The notes under the pieces are model-generated. The model saw only the letters and a program-made list of their open reading frames with translations. It was not told the origin of the DNA and did not search any database. Shown piece after piece: positions 14,952-23,282 of a stretch of DNA of 34,590 nucleotides; within the stretch, counting starts at the first letter, position 1, and each line of letters opens with the position of its first letter. The DNA is from Bryobacterales bacterium. GTDB taxonomy: Bacteria; Acidobacteriota; Terriglobia; Bryobacterales; Bryobacteraceae. The position numbers were made by a program, and so were the translations under genes. The DNA lies in assembly GCA_020847975.1 (NCBI GenBank), contig JADLBD010000171.1:1-34590 (forward strand), in the 5' to 3' direction.

Positions 14952-15920
14952 CTATCTCGCTGCAACCTGTTTTGTGGCCGGACCCATGATCTGGCCCATG
15001 TCGTAGATCGTGAGCGATCCGTCGAACCGGCCCGCGGCGACGCGTTTGCCGTCCGGTGAAAAACGCAGGCCAAGCACCCAGTCCGGCTGGCTCGCAATGG
15101 ATTTCCGCTCCGTGAGATCCTTGGCGTCAAAGAACTTGATCACACCGTCAGCCGAAGCCGAAACAATCGTCTTCCCGTCCGGCGACCACGCCAACTGCAG
15201 GATCGCGTCCTCATGCGCAATCAGCGATTGCAGCAATTCGCCGCCCTTATCGCCCAACAACCAGATGCGGATCGTCTTGTCCAACCCGCCTGCCGCAACC
15301 ATCTTCCCCGTGGGGTCCAACGCAATGGCGTTGATCCCGTCCAACGGCTCGCCGAACGTGTACAGCCGCTCCCCGGTTTCCGGATTCCACACCTTCACCG
15401 TCCGGTCAGCCGCCCCCGATACGAGGCGCTTTCCATCCGGCGTGAACGCGAGCGCGTAGACGGCGTCAATGTGGTCCTTGAGCGTGCGGATCTCCTTGCC
15501 CGTCGATGCGTCCCACAGCTTGATCAACTTGTCGTAGCTCGAAGTCGCCACGCTCTTTCCGTCTGGCGGGAATGCCACGGCGTAAATGCAATCGTGATGG
15601 CCCGCAATAGTGGCCGTCACGGTCTTCGCATCCACGTCCCAGATCTTCACCTCGCCCTTGCGCGCCGGCAAACCTCCGGCGGCCGCAAGGCGTTTCCCGT
15701 CCGCCGAAAACGCGAGAGCGCGGACCGTCTCCGCCTCTCCCGGCAAAGTCGCGAGCACTGCCCCGCTTACCGCATCCGTGAGCCGGACCTCCCGATAGCC
15801 CCCGAGTGCGAGCATCTTCCCATCCGGCCGAAAAGCCAGCGAAAAAATCTGCGCCTTCGGCTTGGCTTCCACAGCCGCCGGTACGGCGGCCAATAGCGTG
15901 AGAAAACTGCGGCGTTTCAT
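14952..15920 (-). CDS. Exported WD40-repeat beta-propeller protein
   Basis: This 322-residue protein starts at ATG 15920 (MKRRSFLTLLAAVPAAVEA). The N-terminus is a signal with two arginines ahead of a short hydrophobic core, so Sec or Tat export is possible. The rest is a run of about seven WD40 repeats, each with the phrase LAFSPDGK or a variant followed by a KLWD/KVWN/RIW-type end: VKIWDVDAKT, IKLWDASTGKEI, VKVWNPETGERL, IRIWLLGDKG. This fills one seven-bladed propeller with no added enzyme domain. It starts 5 bp after the DUF1549/DUF1553 gene stop and lies 7 bp before the PPC gene, so the genes are co-transcribed. A scaffold role among secreted partners is inferred from context. Confidence 0.87.
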   Translation of the reverse strand: MKRRSFLTLLAAVPAAVEAKPKAQIFSLAFRPDGKMLALGGYREVRLTDAVSGAVLATLPGEAETVRALAFSADGKRLAAAGGLPARKGEVKIWDVDAKTVTATIAGHHDCIYAVAFPPDGKSVATSSYDKLIKLWDASTGKEIRTLKDHIDAVYALAFTPDGKRLVSGAADRTVKVWNPETGERLYTFGEPLDGINAIALDPTGKMVAAGGLDKTIRIWLLGDKGGELLQSLIAHEDAILQLAWSPDGKTIVSASADGVIKFFDAKDLTERKSIASQPDWVLGLRFSPDGKRVAAGRFDGSLTIYDMGQIMGPATKQVAAR

Positions 15921-15925
15921 GGCTG

Positions 15926-18361
15926 TCAATAGTTGAACAGGAATTCCTTGCTGGTGACCAGCGCCCACAGCATGTCTTCCAGACCCTGGCGCCGCGCTTC
16001 CTTCTTCGCTTCCGCGGAGCCCGTTACATTTTCGGCCTTGGCAAGGTTCGCCAGTTCCGATTGCCGCTCCGCGGCCGACGGATAGCGGCCGAGCGCCGAT
16101 AGATACAGATGCTCCAGAATCCGCGAGTCCGAAATCCCCAGCTTCACGAACAGCGCGATCGTCCCATCCGGCGCGCTCAGCTTCTTGTTCAAAGTATCGC
16201 CGTTGATCACGTGCAGCGCCTGCCCGATGCTCGGCTCCACTGACCGCTCCGAAGCATCGCAGATCACCCGTTTCGGCCTGCCGAACACCGACAGGAACTC
16301 CGACTTCACCTGCACATCCGGCAGTTGCAGCGCCCGCGTACCGGCGGGATACCCCTGAAACGCCGTCGGCACTCCCGCCACCTGCGACATCGCATCGAGA
16401 ATCACCTCCGCCGGCAGCCGCTTCACGATGTACTTCGAATAGAAAATGTTGTCGTACTGGTTGGTGGCGTTCGCGTCCGCCGACAACTGGTATGCCGCCG
16501 AATTCATGATCGTCCGTATCAGGTACTTGATGTCGTAGTTGTGCGCAACGAAATCCTCTGTCAATGCGCTCAGCAGCTCTTCATTCGACGCCGCATTCGC
16601 TTCCCTCACGTCATCCACCGGATCAATCAACCCTCGCCCCATGAAGTTCGCCCATACCCGGTTCACAATCGACCGCGCGAAATACGGATTCTTCGGCGAG
16701 GTCAGCCACTTCGCGAACGGCAGCCGCCGGTCCTCGGTCGAATCAAGCGACAGCGGCTTTCCATCCAACGGAGCCGGCGGCAGCGGACGCAGCAGCTTCG
16801 GATAGTTGATGTTGCCCGAAGTCTTGGCGAATACCACCACGTCGCCAGGCTCACTCCCGTTCTTGATCCCCACCCTCGAAAACAGGTTCGCGAACTGGTA
16901 ATACTGCTTCTGCGTCCACTTCTCGAGCGGGTGGTTGTGGCAGCGCGCGCACGTCAGCCGCTGCCCCATGAAAGCCTGCGTGGCGTTCTCGCTCAAGTCG
17001 ATCGGGTCTTTGTGCAGGAAGAAGTAATTCAGCGCGCCGTTCTCCCGCGTGCTCCCCGAGCCGGTGAAGATATCGAGCGCGAACTGGTTCCAGGGCTTGT
17101 CCTCCTTCACCGAATCGCGAATCCAGTTGTAGAACGCCCACATCGCGTTCGAACGCAGCCGCCGGCTCGATACCAGCAACAGGTCGCTCCACTTGTACGC
17201 CCAGTAATCCACGTACTCGTCCCGGTTCAGCAACTGGTCGATCATCTTCGCCCGCTTGTCCGGCGATTTGTCCGCCAGAAACTGCTCCACCTCGGCCGCG
17301 CTCGGCAGCGTGCCCGTCGCATCAAGGAACGCGCGCCGCAGGAACGTCGCGTCATCCGCCTGCGCCGACGGAGCCAGGTTCAGGCTCTTCAGCTTCGCCA
17401 GAACATGATCGTCAATGTAGTTGTGCCGCGGCAGCCGCTGATAATCCGCCTCGCTCACCTGGTTCGGATAGGGCGAAACAAAACGCGAATAAATGATGCG
17501 GCTCGAATACCACAGCGTCACGGCAGCTTCGCCGTTCCCCGTCATCTTCACCTTGCCGTAGTCGTCCACCAGGGCAACGCCTTCATTATTCGAGCTGAAC
17601 TTCACCCACCGCGTCACATCCTCCACCCGGCCGTCCGAATACTTCGCCCGCACCACGATCTGCTGCTCCTGGCCCGGCTTCAAGATCGCCGTCTTGGGGA
17701 AGGATTCGAGCCCCACCACTTGCGCATCCTTGGAGGTCGGCGGCGGAGCCCCGGCAGCAATCCACTGTTCAATCACACGGTACTCGAGCGAATCCTTCTT
17801 GAACCGCTGTCCCCCGCCGTGCGGAACACCAAAGCTCGGCTTGAGCAGCATCAGGCTGCCCTCCGGATTGGCCAGCGAAACGCGCCGCGCCGTGGATTGG
17901 CGCGTCAGCGTATCGTAATCCACATCCGGATCATATCCGCGCAGCGTCAGCTTGAATCCGTTCTTCCCCGCCAGCGCTCCATGGCAGGCGCCGGAATTGC
18001 ACCCGCTCTTGGTCAGCACCGGAATAACATGGTTGCGAAAACTCCACGTGAACGGCTCGGTGAAGTTCTTCACGCGAACCGTGGCAGTCGCCTTCTGCCC
18101 GTTCACCGTGGCCGTGATCACCGCCTCCCCGTCCCCGGCTGGTTTCACCGCCCCGGTGGCATCCACCACCGCCACCTTCGGGTTTGACGAGGCCCACTGC
18201 GCCGTCTTGGTCACGTCCTCCTGAAAACCGTTCGTGGTCCCCTCGGCCAGAAACTGCTCGCGCGATTCCACCGTCGACAGCGTCGCTTCGGAGGGAAGTA
18301 CTTTCAATGTGCTTTCGGCGTAAAGCGATGAGGCGAGTGCGAATACTACTGCCAGCCTCAT
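15926..18361 (-). CDS. DUF1549/DUF1553 cytochrome-like surface protein with Big domains
   Basis: This 811-residue protein has a short signal peptide (MRLAVVFALASSLYA). Residues 20-97 are a bacterial Ig-like (Big_2) domain. A planctomycete-type cytochrome c segment follows, with C121-N-S-G-A-C126-H127, a CX4CH heme motif rather than CXXCH. A second Ig-like stretch spans about 213-290. DUF1549 covers about 310-520 and contains the standard heme-type motif C471-A-R-C474-H475 (CARCHNHPLEKWT). DUF1553 fills the C-terminal third, including RSIVNRVWANFMGRGL and the closing WALVTSKEFLFNY. Such proteins are common in planctomycetes and acidobacteria and pair with DUF1501; the biochemical role is unproven. 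The gene overlaps the DUF1501 stop by 4 bp. Two heme sites would make it a periplasmic electron carrier; this is inferred. Confidence 0.9.
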   Translation of the reverse strand: MRLAVVFALASSLYAESTLKVLPSEATLSTVESREQFLAEGTTNGFQEDVTKTAQWASSNPKVAVVDATGAVKPAGDGEAVITATVNGQKATATVRVKNFTEPFTWSFRNHVIPVLTKSGCNSGACHGALAGKNGFKLTLRGYDPDVDYDTLTRQSTARRVSLANPEGSLMLLKPSFGVPHGGGQRFKKDSLEYRVIEQWIAAGAPPPTSKDAQVVGLESFPKTAILKPGQEQQIVVRAKYSDGRVEDVTRWVKFSSNNEGVALVDDYGKVKMTGNGEAAVTLWYSSRIIYSRFVSPYPNQVSEADYQRLPRHNYIDDHVLAKLKSLNLAPSAQADDATFLRRAFLDATGTLPSAAEVEQFLADKSPDKRAKMIDQLLNRDEYVDYWAYKWSDLLLVSSRRLRSNAMWAFYNWIRDSVKEDKPWNQFALDIFTGSGSTRENGALNYFFLHKDPIDLSENATQAFMGQRLTCARCHNHPLEKWTQKQYYQFANLFSRVGIKNGSEPGDVVVFAKTSGNINYPKLLRPLPPAPLDGKPLSLDSTEDRRLPFAKWLTSPKNPYFARSIVNRVWANFMGRGLIDPVDDVREANAASNEELLSALTEDFVAHNYDIKYLIRTIMNSAAYQLSADANATNQYDNIFYSKYIVKRLPAEVILDAMSQVAGVPTAFQGYPAGTRALQLPDVQVKSEFLSVFGRPKRVICDASERSVEPSIGQALHVINGDTLNKKLSAPDGTIALFVKLGISDSRILEHLYLSALGRYPSAAERQSELANLAKAENVTGSAEAKKEARRQGLEDMLWALVTSKEFLFNY

Positions 18362-19734
18362 GAGAACAACTCCTTGATGGGGTGCATGCCGCGATCCACC
18401 ACCGGTATCGGCCTCCCTTGCGCCCCGGGTAGCTCGGTTTCGAGATCAATCCCCAGAGAATGATAAATCGTTGCCGCCACTTCACCCGGCGACGTGGGAC
18501 GGTCCTTCGGCATGGCTCCGATTTCATCCGAAGCCCCCACCACCTGGCCTCCCTTCACTCCGCCGCCCGCCATCAATATCGACCAGCATTGCGGCCAGTG
18601 GTCCCGTCCGCCCGCCGGATTCACCTTCGGCGTGCGCCCGAATTCCCCGAACGCCGCCACCATCGTGTTCGCCAGCAACCCGCGTTCGCTCAACTCCTCG
18701 AGCAGGCTCGAATACGCCATGTCGAACATCGGCCCCACCAGGTCGCGATAACACGAGATCGGGCTGAACGGCTTCGACCCGTGGATGTCCCACGTGATCT
18801 CGTCAAACACCGTCTCGAACATGTTCACGGTCACAAACCGCACTCCGGCTTCAATCAGCCGCCGCGCCAGCAGACAGCTTTGCCCGAACCGGTTCATCCC
18901 GTATTTTTCTCTCACTTTCTCCGGCTCACGGTGCAGTTCGAACGCCGCCCGCGCTTTTTCCGAAGACATCAGCGTGTACGCCTGCTGGAATGTCGCATCC
19001 AGCAGACGCGCATCCTGCGATGTCTCGAACTTGCTCACCGAGCGGTCCACCATCTCCCGCCAGTTCCGTCGCCGGTCGACGCGCAGCGAAGTAAGATAGT
19101 CCGGCGGCAGCATGTCCGGAACCCGGAAGTTCGGATCCGATGGGTCGGCGTTCAGCACGAACGGGTCGAACGTCTTCCCCAGGAATCCCGCGTTCTGGCC
19201 GTGCGGCATGTTGCCGCCCGTGTTGCCGATCGGCCGCGGCAGCAGCACATGCGGCGGCACGTCACCCTTGGGCCCTCGCAGCTTCGATAACACACAGCCG
19301 ACGTGCGGATATTCCACGCCGCCCTGAAACAGCCGCCCCGTCTGCATCATTTGATGCCCCGTATCATGCACCGCCGCCGCCGTGTGATACATGCTGCGGA
19401 CAATCGCGTACTTGTCGGCCTGCTTCGCCATGCGCGGAAAGTTTTCCGATATCTCGATGCCCGCAACGTTGGTCTTGATCGCCTTGTACGGGCCGCGGAT
19501 TTCGGCCGGGGCGTTCATTTTCATGTCCCACGTATCCAGTTGCGAGGGGCCGCCCACCAGCATCAGCATGATGCAGTTCGCGTCTTTGTTCCGGTCGACG
19601 GCCCCGTAGGCCTTCAACCCGAAGAACTGCGTCAACCCGAGCCCGAGAGCGGATAACGAGCCAGCGTGCAGGAAATCGCGGCGCCGGAAGCCGTCGCAGA
19701 ATTCCACGGAGCGGTCAGCATCTAGGCGGATCAT
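18358..19734 (-). CDS. DUF1501 protein, Tat-exported, alkaline-phosphatase-like fold
   Basis: This 458-residue protein has a twin-arginine signal near residues 17-40 (FRRRDFLHAGSLSALGLGL), as is usual in DUF1501. Characteristic phrases follow: NCIMLMLVGGPSQLDTWDMK, GPYKAIKTNVAGIEISENFP, MYHTAAAVHDTGHQMMQTGR, and MVAAFGEFGRTPKVNPAGGRDHWP near residue 370. The last is the conserved region where the sulfatase/phosphatase superfamily places metal ligands. The family's enzymatic activity is not established. The start is ATG 19734, with GGAGG about 12 nt upstream. It is the first gene of the quartet and its stop overlaps the DUF1549/DUF1553 start by 4 bp. Tat export suggests folding, and perhaps cofactor loading, in the cytoplasm. 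Confidence 0.92.
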   Translation of the reverse strand: MIRLDADRSVEFCDGFRRRDFLHAGSLSALGLGLTQFFGLKAYGAVDRNKDANCIMLMLVGGPSQLDTWDMKMNAPAEIRGPYKAIKTNVAGIEISENFPRMAKQADKYAIVRSMYHTAAAVHDTGHQMMQTGRLFQGGVEYPHVGCVLSKLRGPKGDVPPHVLLPRPIGNTGGNMPHGQNAGFLGKTFDPFVLNADPSDPNFRVPDMLPPDYLTSLRVDRRRNWREMVDRSVSKFETSQDARLLDATFQQAYTLMSSEKARAAFELHREPEKVREKYGMNRFGQSCLLARRLIEAGVRFVTVNMFETVFDEITWDIHGSKPFSPISCYRDLVGPMFDMAYSSLLEELSERGLLANTMVAAFGEFGRTPKVNPAGGRDHWPQCWSILMAGGGVKGGQVVGASDEIGAMPKDRPTSPGEVAATIYHSLGIDLETELPGAQGRPIPVVDRGMHPIKELFS

Positions 19735-19831
19735 GGAGTTACGCTCCTCCCAGTCAGATTTAGAAAGTTGTCTACATATTATTACAGCGCGCGGTATGGT
19801 GGTGTTTCAGCAGGTGAGACAACCTCCATGA
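19735..19831. promoter_or_regulatory. Divergent intergenic region, DUF1501 quartet and membrane protein
   Basis: This short spacer between divergent genes is unusually AT-rich around 19770-19785. TATTAT at 19777-19782 fits a plus-strand -10 box and TAATAT on the opposite strand fits a minus-strand one, but neither has a convincing -35 partner. GGAGG for the DUF1501 gene lies just upstream of its start. No operator-like palindrome was found. Confidence 0.35.
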
Positions 19832-21253
19832 ATGCTATCGTGGGCTTCGATGCCGATTGCTCCCGCGCGGAACCGCGCCGCCACGCTTCTGCCGGTCCTG
19901 ATTGCTGCCGTCATCCTTGCTTCCCAACTCCTCGTCAAGCCCGTGGTGGGGCTGGCCGATAACGGGGACTTCGTCAATGTCACCCTCCCCTTTCAACTCG
20001 AGCCTGCCGGCGGCCGGCAAATCTACTTCGACTACATCATCCCCCAGTGGCGCTACCAGCCTTCCGAACCGCCCACCGTGCGCCTCATCACTTCGGAATG
20101 GCTGTTGATCGCTCCCGGTTATGCCCTCTCCCGTCTCTTCTGCAACGGCTCGTACGACCTTCGCTGGACCGGCCTCACCCACATGCTTCTCTTTCTTTGG
20201 ACCCTGTGGCTCGTGGCGCCCTTCGTCGCCCGCCTGCCAGCCTGGCGCGCTCTCACCGCATGGGCCGTCATCCTCGCCGTGTTCTGTGACGTAGCCTATT
20301 TCTCCATCTACAACTCCTTTTATATGGACGCCGCCTCCCTGCTGTTCCTCTTCCTGTCGGTGGCATTCTACGCGCGGCTGATCTGCGGCGAGGGAAGCAC
20401 CCGCCGGAACACGTGGGGGCTCGTAGCGGCTCTCTTTCTCTTCCTTACTTCGAAGCTTCAGCACGCCATCCTCCTTCCTGCCATCCTCGCGATGTTCCTC
20501 TTGGACAAACGCCTGCGGCGCGCGCTTTCCCCCCGCGCCCTTGCGGGAATCGCCGCGGTGTACCTCCTGTCCGTCGCGGGTATGTTCCAGCACGTCCCGC
20601 AAAGCTACTCCACCTACGCCGCCTACAATGTCCTCTTCACCGGGCTGCTCCCCAATTCGCCCCACCCCGCTGACGTGCTCGCCGAATTCGGCCTTCCCCT
20701 CCGGATGGAAAAACTCTCCGGACAGAGTGCCTTCGCATCGCAATCCGGTGTGAACGACCCCGTTTATCGTGAGCAGGTCCACCGTTCCGTCACCCACACC
20801 CGCTTGCTCGCCTACTACCTGCGCCATCCCGATGCCGCCCTCCTCATGGTGAAGAATGCGCTTGTGGAATCCGCCAGGGAGCGCCCACTCTCGCGAGGGA
20901 ATTTCGCGCCCGAGACTGGCCTGCCCCCTCAATCCCGGAGCCGTGCGTTTGCTGTAGTCAGCGATCTGCGCGCGGCGGCATTCACTTTCCGCCCCTGGAT
21001 CTATGTCGCCTACCTCGCTGCCGTTGCGTCGGCCGCGATCTGGTGCGCCCGCCCAAGCCCCGCCGCCTCTGCCGTCACATTGCTGCTGGCGATGGCCGCC
21101 ATCGAGTTCTTCCTCGGCGCCCTCGCCGATTGCCAGGAGACCACCCGCCATCTCTTCCTCTTCCGCGCCTTGATGGACCTCGCCCTGGTTTCCATCGCCG
21201 TCTTTCCCCCCGCGCGCCCTCTCCCCTCCTCACCGTCGAAAGATTTCTCTTGA
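19832..21253 (+). CDS. Polytopic membrane protein, possible glycan-related transferase
   Basis: This protein of up to 473 residues has about nine hydrophobic segments: LLPVLIAAVILASQLLV, MLLFLWTLWLVAPFVA, ALTAWAVILAVFCDVAYF, AASLLFLFLSVAFYA, LVAALFLFLTS, AIAAVYLL-type and three near the C-terminus. A conserved-looking phrase, GLADNGDFVNVTLPF, follows the first segment, and SFYMDAASL lies in an outer loop. The NGDF phrase recalls membrane glycosyltransferase-like proteins of the WsfD group, which act on surface glycans; this is a weak recollection, not a firm assignment. The start is uncertain: ATG 19832 or ATG 19850 (MPIAPARNRAATLLP) both lack a strong ribosome site, and 19850 puts the first hydrophobic segment nearer the N-terminus. 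The stop overlaps the likely -35 box of the following blaI gene. Confidence 0.75.
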   Translation: MLSWASMPIAPARNRAATLLPVLIAAVILASQLLVKPVVGLADNGDFVNVTLPFQLEPAGGRQIYFDYIIPQWRYQPSEPPTVRLITSEWLLIAPGYALSRLFCNGSYDLRWTGLTHMLLFLWTLWLVAPFVARLPAWRALTAWAVILAVFCDVAYFSIYNSFYMDAASLLFLFLSVAFYARLICGEGSTRRNTWGLVAALFLFLTSKLQHAILLPAILAMFLLDKRLRRALSPRALAGIAAVYLLSVAGMFQHVPQSYSTYAAYNVLFTGLLPNSPHPADVLAEFGLPLRMEKLSGQSAFASQSGVNDPVYREQVHRSVTHTRLLAYYLRHPDAALLMVKNALVESARERPLSRGNFAPETGLPPQSRSRAFAVVSDLRAAAFTFRPWIYVAYLAAVASAAIWCARPSPAASAVTLLLAMAAIEFFLGALADCQETTRHLFLFRALMDLALVSIAVFPPARPLPSSPSKDFS

Positions 21254-21278
21254 CGGGAGAAAGCCGGCATGCTAATTT
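21250..21278 (+). promoter_or_regulatory. Predicted promoter of the blaI-M56 operon
   Basis: TTGACG at 21250-21255 and TAATTT at 21273-21278 are separated by exactly 17 nt. The -35 box is strong, the -10 box moderate. The -10 lies inside the left arm of the palindrome at 21269-21305, so a bound repressor would block RNA polymerase. Transcription would start near 21285, leaving a short leader before the ATG at 21312. Confidence 0.55.
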
Positions 21279-21305
21279 CATAGCGTAGTGCTATGAAATT
21301 AGCAT
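21269..21305. promoter_or_regulatory. Perfect inverted repeat, probable BlaI operator
   Basis: The left arm ATGCTAATTTCATAGC (21269-21284) and right arm GCTATGAAATTAGCAT (21290-21305) are exact reverse complements around a 5-nt centre, GTAGT. Sixteen matching pairs are far beyond chance in this GC-rich sequence, and the arms are AT-rich. BlaI/MecI repressors are dimers that bind palindromes at their own promoters. The site lies over the predicted -10 and just ahead of the blaI-like gene, so autorepression is the natural reading. As RNA it would also form a hairpin, but no T-run follows, so it is not a terminator. Confidence 0.75.
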
Positions 21306-21311
21306 AATGCC

Positions 21312-21695
21312 ATGCCCCCTTCCCCCTCCCTCAGCCGCCGCGAACGCCAGATCATGGACATCCTCTACAAACTCGGCCGCGCCACCGCCGCCGAGGTCCT
21401 TCAACATCTCCCCGATCCCCCCGGTTACTCCGCCGTCCGCGCCATGCTCCGCATCCTCGAAGAAAAAGGGCACATCCGCCACGAAGAGGAAAACCTCCGC
21501 TATGTCTTTCTGCCCGTAGTTACGCGTGAGAAGGCCAGGCGTACCGCCATCCGCCACCTGCTCGAAACCTTCTTCGAAGGCTCCGTCGAGCAGGCCGTCG
21601 CCGCTTTGCTCGACGGCCCATCCGCAAAACTCTCCTCCGAAGAACTTGCCCGCCTGGGGATGCTCATTGAAAAAGCCCGCAAAAAAGGAGTTTGA
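21312..21695 (+). CDS. BlaI/MecI-family transcriptional repressor
   Basis: This is a 127-residue protein with a winged helix at about residues 6-80. LSRRERQIMDILYKLGRATAAEVLQHL is the first helical part, GYSAVRAMLRILEEKGHIRH is the recognition helix region, and ENLRYVFLPVV is the wing. The C-terminal helices (RHLLETFFEGSVEQAVAALL, then LSSEELARLGMLIEKARKKG) match the BlaI dimerisation part. The family represses target promoters until a membrane M56 peptidase of the BlaR1/MecR1 type triggers its cleavage. That partner follows 3 bp downstream. The start is ATG 21312, with no clear ribosome site, immediately after the operator palindrome. No beta-lactamase gene is present, so the role is probably general envelope sensing rather than antibiotic resistance. 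Confidence 0.9.
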   Translation: MPPSPSLSRRERQIMDILYKLGRATAAEVLQHLPDPPGYSAVRAMLRILEEKGHIRHEEENLRYVFLPVVTREKARRTAIRHLLETFFEGSVEQAVAALLDGPSAKLSSEELARLGMLIEKARKKGV

Positions 21696-21698
21696 ACC

Positions 21699-23276
21699 AT
21701 GTTGCCTTCGCTTGCCGTCCTCGGTTCCCTGGCCTGGAAAGCCAGTGTCATTCTTGTGCTGGCTCACGCGCTCACCGTGTTCCTTCGCCGGCGCTCGGCC
21801 TCGGAACGCCACCTGCTGTGGACCGCCGCCACCGTTGCCCTTCTCATGCTCCCCGCGCTCGAACGGAGCGCCCCGCCGGTTGTCGTGCTGCAAACATCCA
21901 TCGCCCAGCCGGCCACGCAGGCGCCTGCTGTCCAGACAATCGAGCCAAGCCGCGGTTGGAGTGATTACGCTGCCCCGCTGTGGGCCGCCGGCTTCCTTGC
22001 GATGATCACCTGGCAGATGGCCGGTCTCTTCCTGCTTGCCTCCTACAGGCGGAACCGTTTGCCTGCCGCGCCCGCCGAAGCCCTCCTGCCGCAACTTGCC
22101 AACACCCTCGGCCTGCGCTCCAAAGTGCGCGTCTGCACGAACTCCCGCGTCGCGCTTCCCATGACCTGGGGCGTCTTCCGGCCGGTCATCCTGCTGCCCC
22201 AATCCGCATCCGAATGGACCACGGACCGGATGCGCGTCGTCCTCATCCACGAACTGGCCCACGTACGCCGCTTCGATTTCCTCACCCAGCTACTCGCCGG
22301 AGTTGCGCGGGCTGCCTATTGGTTCCATCCTCTCGCCTGGACCGCCGTCTCCGCCATGCGCCGCGAGCGCGAAAAGGCATGCGACGACACCGTGCTGACC
22401 CTGGGCGAGGAACCCGCCGGCTATGCGCGGCACCTGCTCGAGATCGCTGCCACGGGAGCCATCCGTCCCGTTCCCGCGGCGGCCGTACCCATGGCGCAGG
22501 CCTCCCACCTTGAAACCCGCATCCGCGCCGCGCTCAACCCCGCCGTCTCCCGCCAAAATCCCCGCCGGGCCAGGAAGGCCGCCTTCGCATTCCTCTCCGC
22601 GCTTGCTGTTGCCGCCCTCGTCGTCGTCAGGATTCAGGCCCAGGCGAACTATGGAAGACTGTACGGTTCCGTGCTCGATGCCAGCGGAGCCGCCGTACCG
22701 AAGGCTGTGGTGACCGTGGCCCTCTCGAGCGGCGAGCGCAAGGAAATCACCCGCAGCGGTGAGGATGGAACCTTCGCTTTCGTGATGCTGCCTGCCGGAA
22801 CCTACACCGTCGAAGTTCGCAAACCGGGCTTCGCCCTGCTCTCCCGTAAGGATGTGCAGCTCAAAACCGGCGAAGCACCCCAACTCGACTTGACACTGGA
22901 AATCGGACGCATCCAGGAGACCGTGGAAGTAGTGGGAAAGGGAACAACCCCGCCTCCCCCCGTGTCCTCCGCTCCGCCCCGCCGCATCCGGGTGGGCGGC
23001 AACGTTCAGGCCACCAAACTCCTCTACATGGCGAAACCCGCCTATCCCGAAGCCCTGCAACAGCAGGGAATCGAAGGCACGGTCCTTCTCGAAGGAGTCA
23101 TCTCCGTGGACGGAAGCCTCCTCAGCCTGCGCAGCCTCAACTCGCTGGTGCACCCGGAATTGACGAAAGCTGCCATGGACGCCGTGAAGCAGTGGAGATA
23201 CCAGCCGACCTTACTCAACGGCAAACCCGTGGAGGTGGTGACTACCATCACCGTGAACTACCGGCTGGAAAAATAG
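21699..23276 (+). CDS. M56 (BlaR1-like) peptidase fused to CarboxypepD_reg and TonB C-terminal domains
   Basis: This 525-residue membrane protein has hydrophobic segments near residues 5-30, 38-52, 92-115 and 293-311. The M56 zinc peptidase lies between the third and fourth: VVLIHELAHVRRFDF holds H184-E185-H188 and RREREKACDD holds the likely third ligand E225. After the last membrane segment, in the periplasm, there is a CarboxypepD_reg-type beta domain (LYGSVLDASGAAVPKAVVTV, about 318-400). A Pro-rich linker and a TonB C-terminal domain (AYPEALQQQGIEGTVLLEGV, then MDAVKQWRYQPTLLNGKPVE) follow. The M56 part should cleave or trigger loss of the BlaI repressor encoded 3 bp upstream. There is no penicillin-binding sensor domain as in BlaR1. 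GGAG in the end of blaI serves as the ribosome site. Confidence 0.9.
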   Translation: MLPSLAVLGSLAWKASVILVLAHALTVFLRRRSASERHLLWTAATVALLMLPALERSAPPVVVLQTSIAQPATQAPAVQTIEPSRGWSDYAAPLWAAGFLAMITWQMAGLFLLASYRRNRLPAAPAEALLPQLANTLGLRSKVRVCTNSRVALPMTWGVFRPVILLPQSASEWTTDRMRVVLIHELAHVRRFDFLTQLLAGVARAAYWFHPLAWTAVSAMRREREKACDDTVLTLGEEPAGYARHLLEIAATGAIRPVPAAAVPMAQASHLETRIRAALNPAVSRQNPRRARKAAFAFLSALAVAALVVVRIQAQANYGRLYGSVLDASGAAVPKAVVTVALSSGERKEITRSGEDGTFAFVMLPAGTYTVEVRKPGFALLSRKDVQLKTGEAPQLDLTLEIGRIQETVEVVGKGTTPPPPVSSAPPRRIRVGGNVQATKLLYMAKPAYPEALQQQGIEGTVLLEGVISVDGSLLSLRSLNSLVHPELTKAAMDAVKQWRYQPTLLNGKPVEVVTTITVNYRLEK

Positions 23277-23282
23277 AGCCGC

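Noticed and set aside
21269..21305. Palindrome read as a terminator of the membrane protein gene
   Set aside because: No T-run follows on either strand, the arms are AT-rich, and a promoter -10 lies in one arm. An operator is the better reading.
21312..23276. Beta-lactam resistance locus
   Set aside because: The BlaI and M56 genes are present, but there is no beta-lactamase and the peptidase lacks a penicillin-binding sensor domain.
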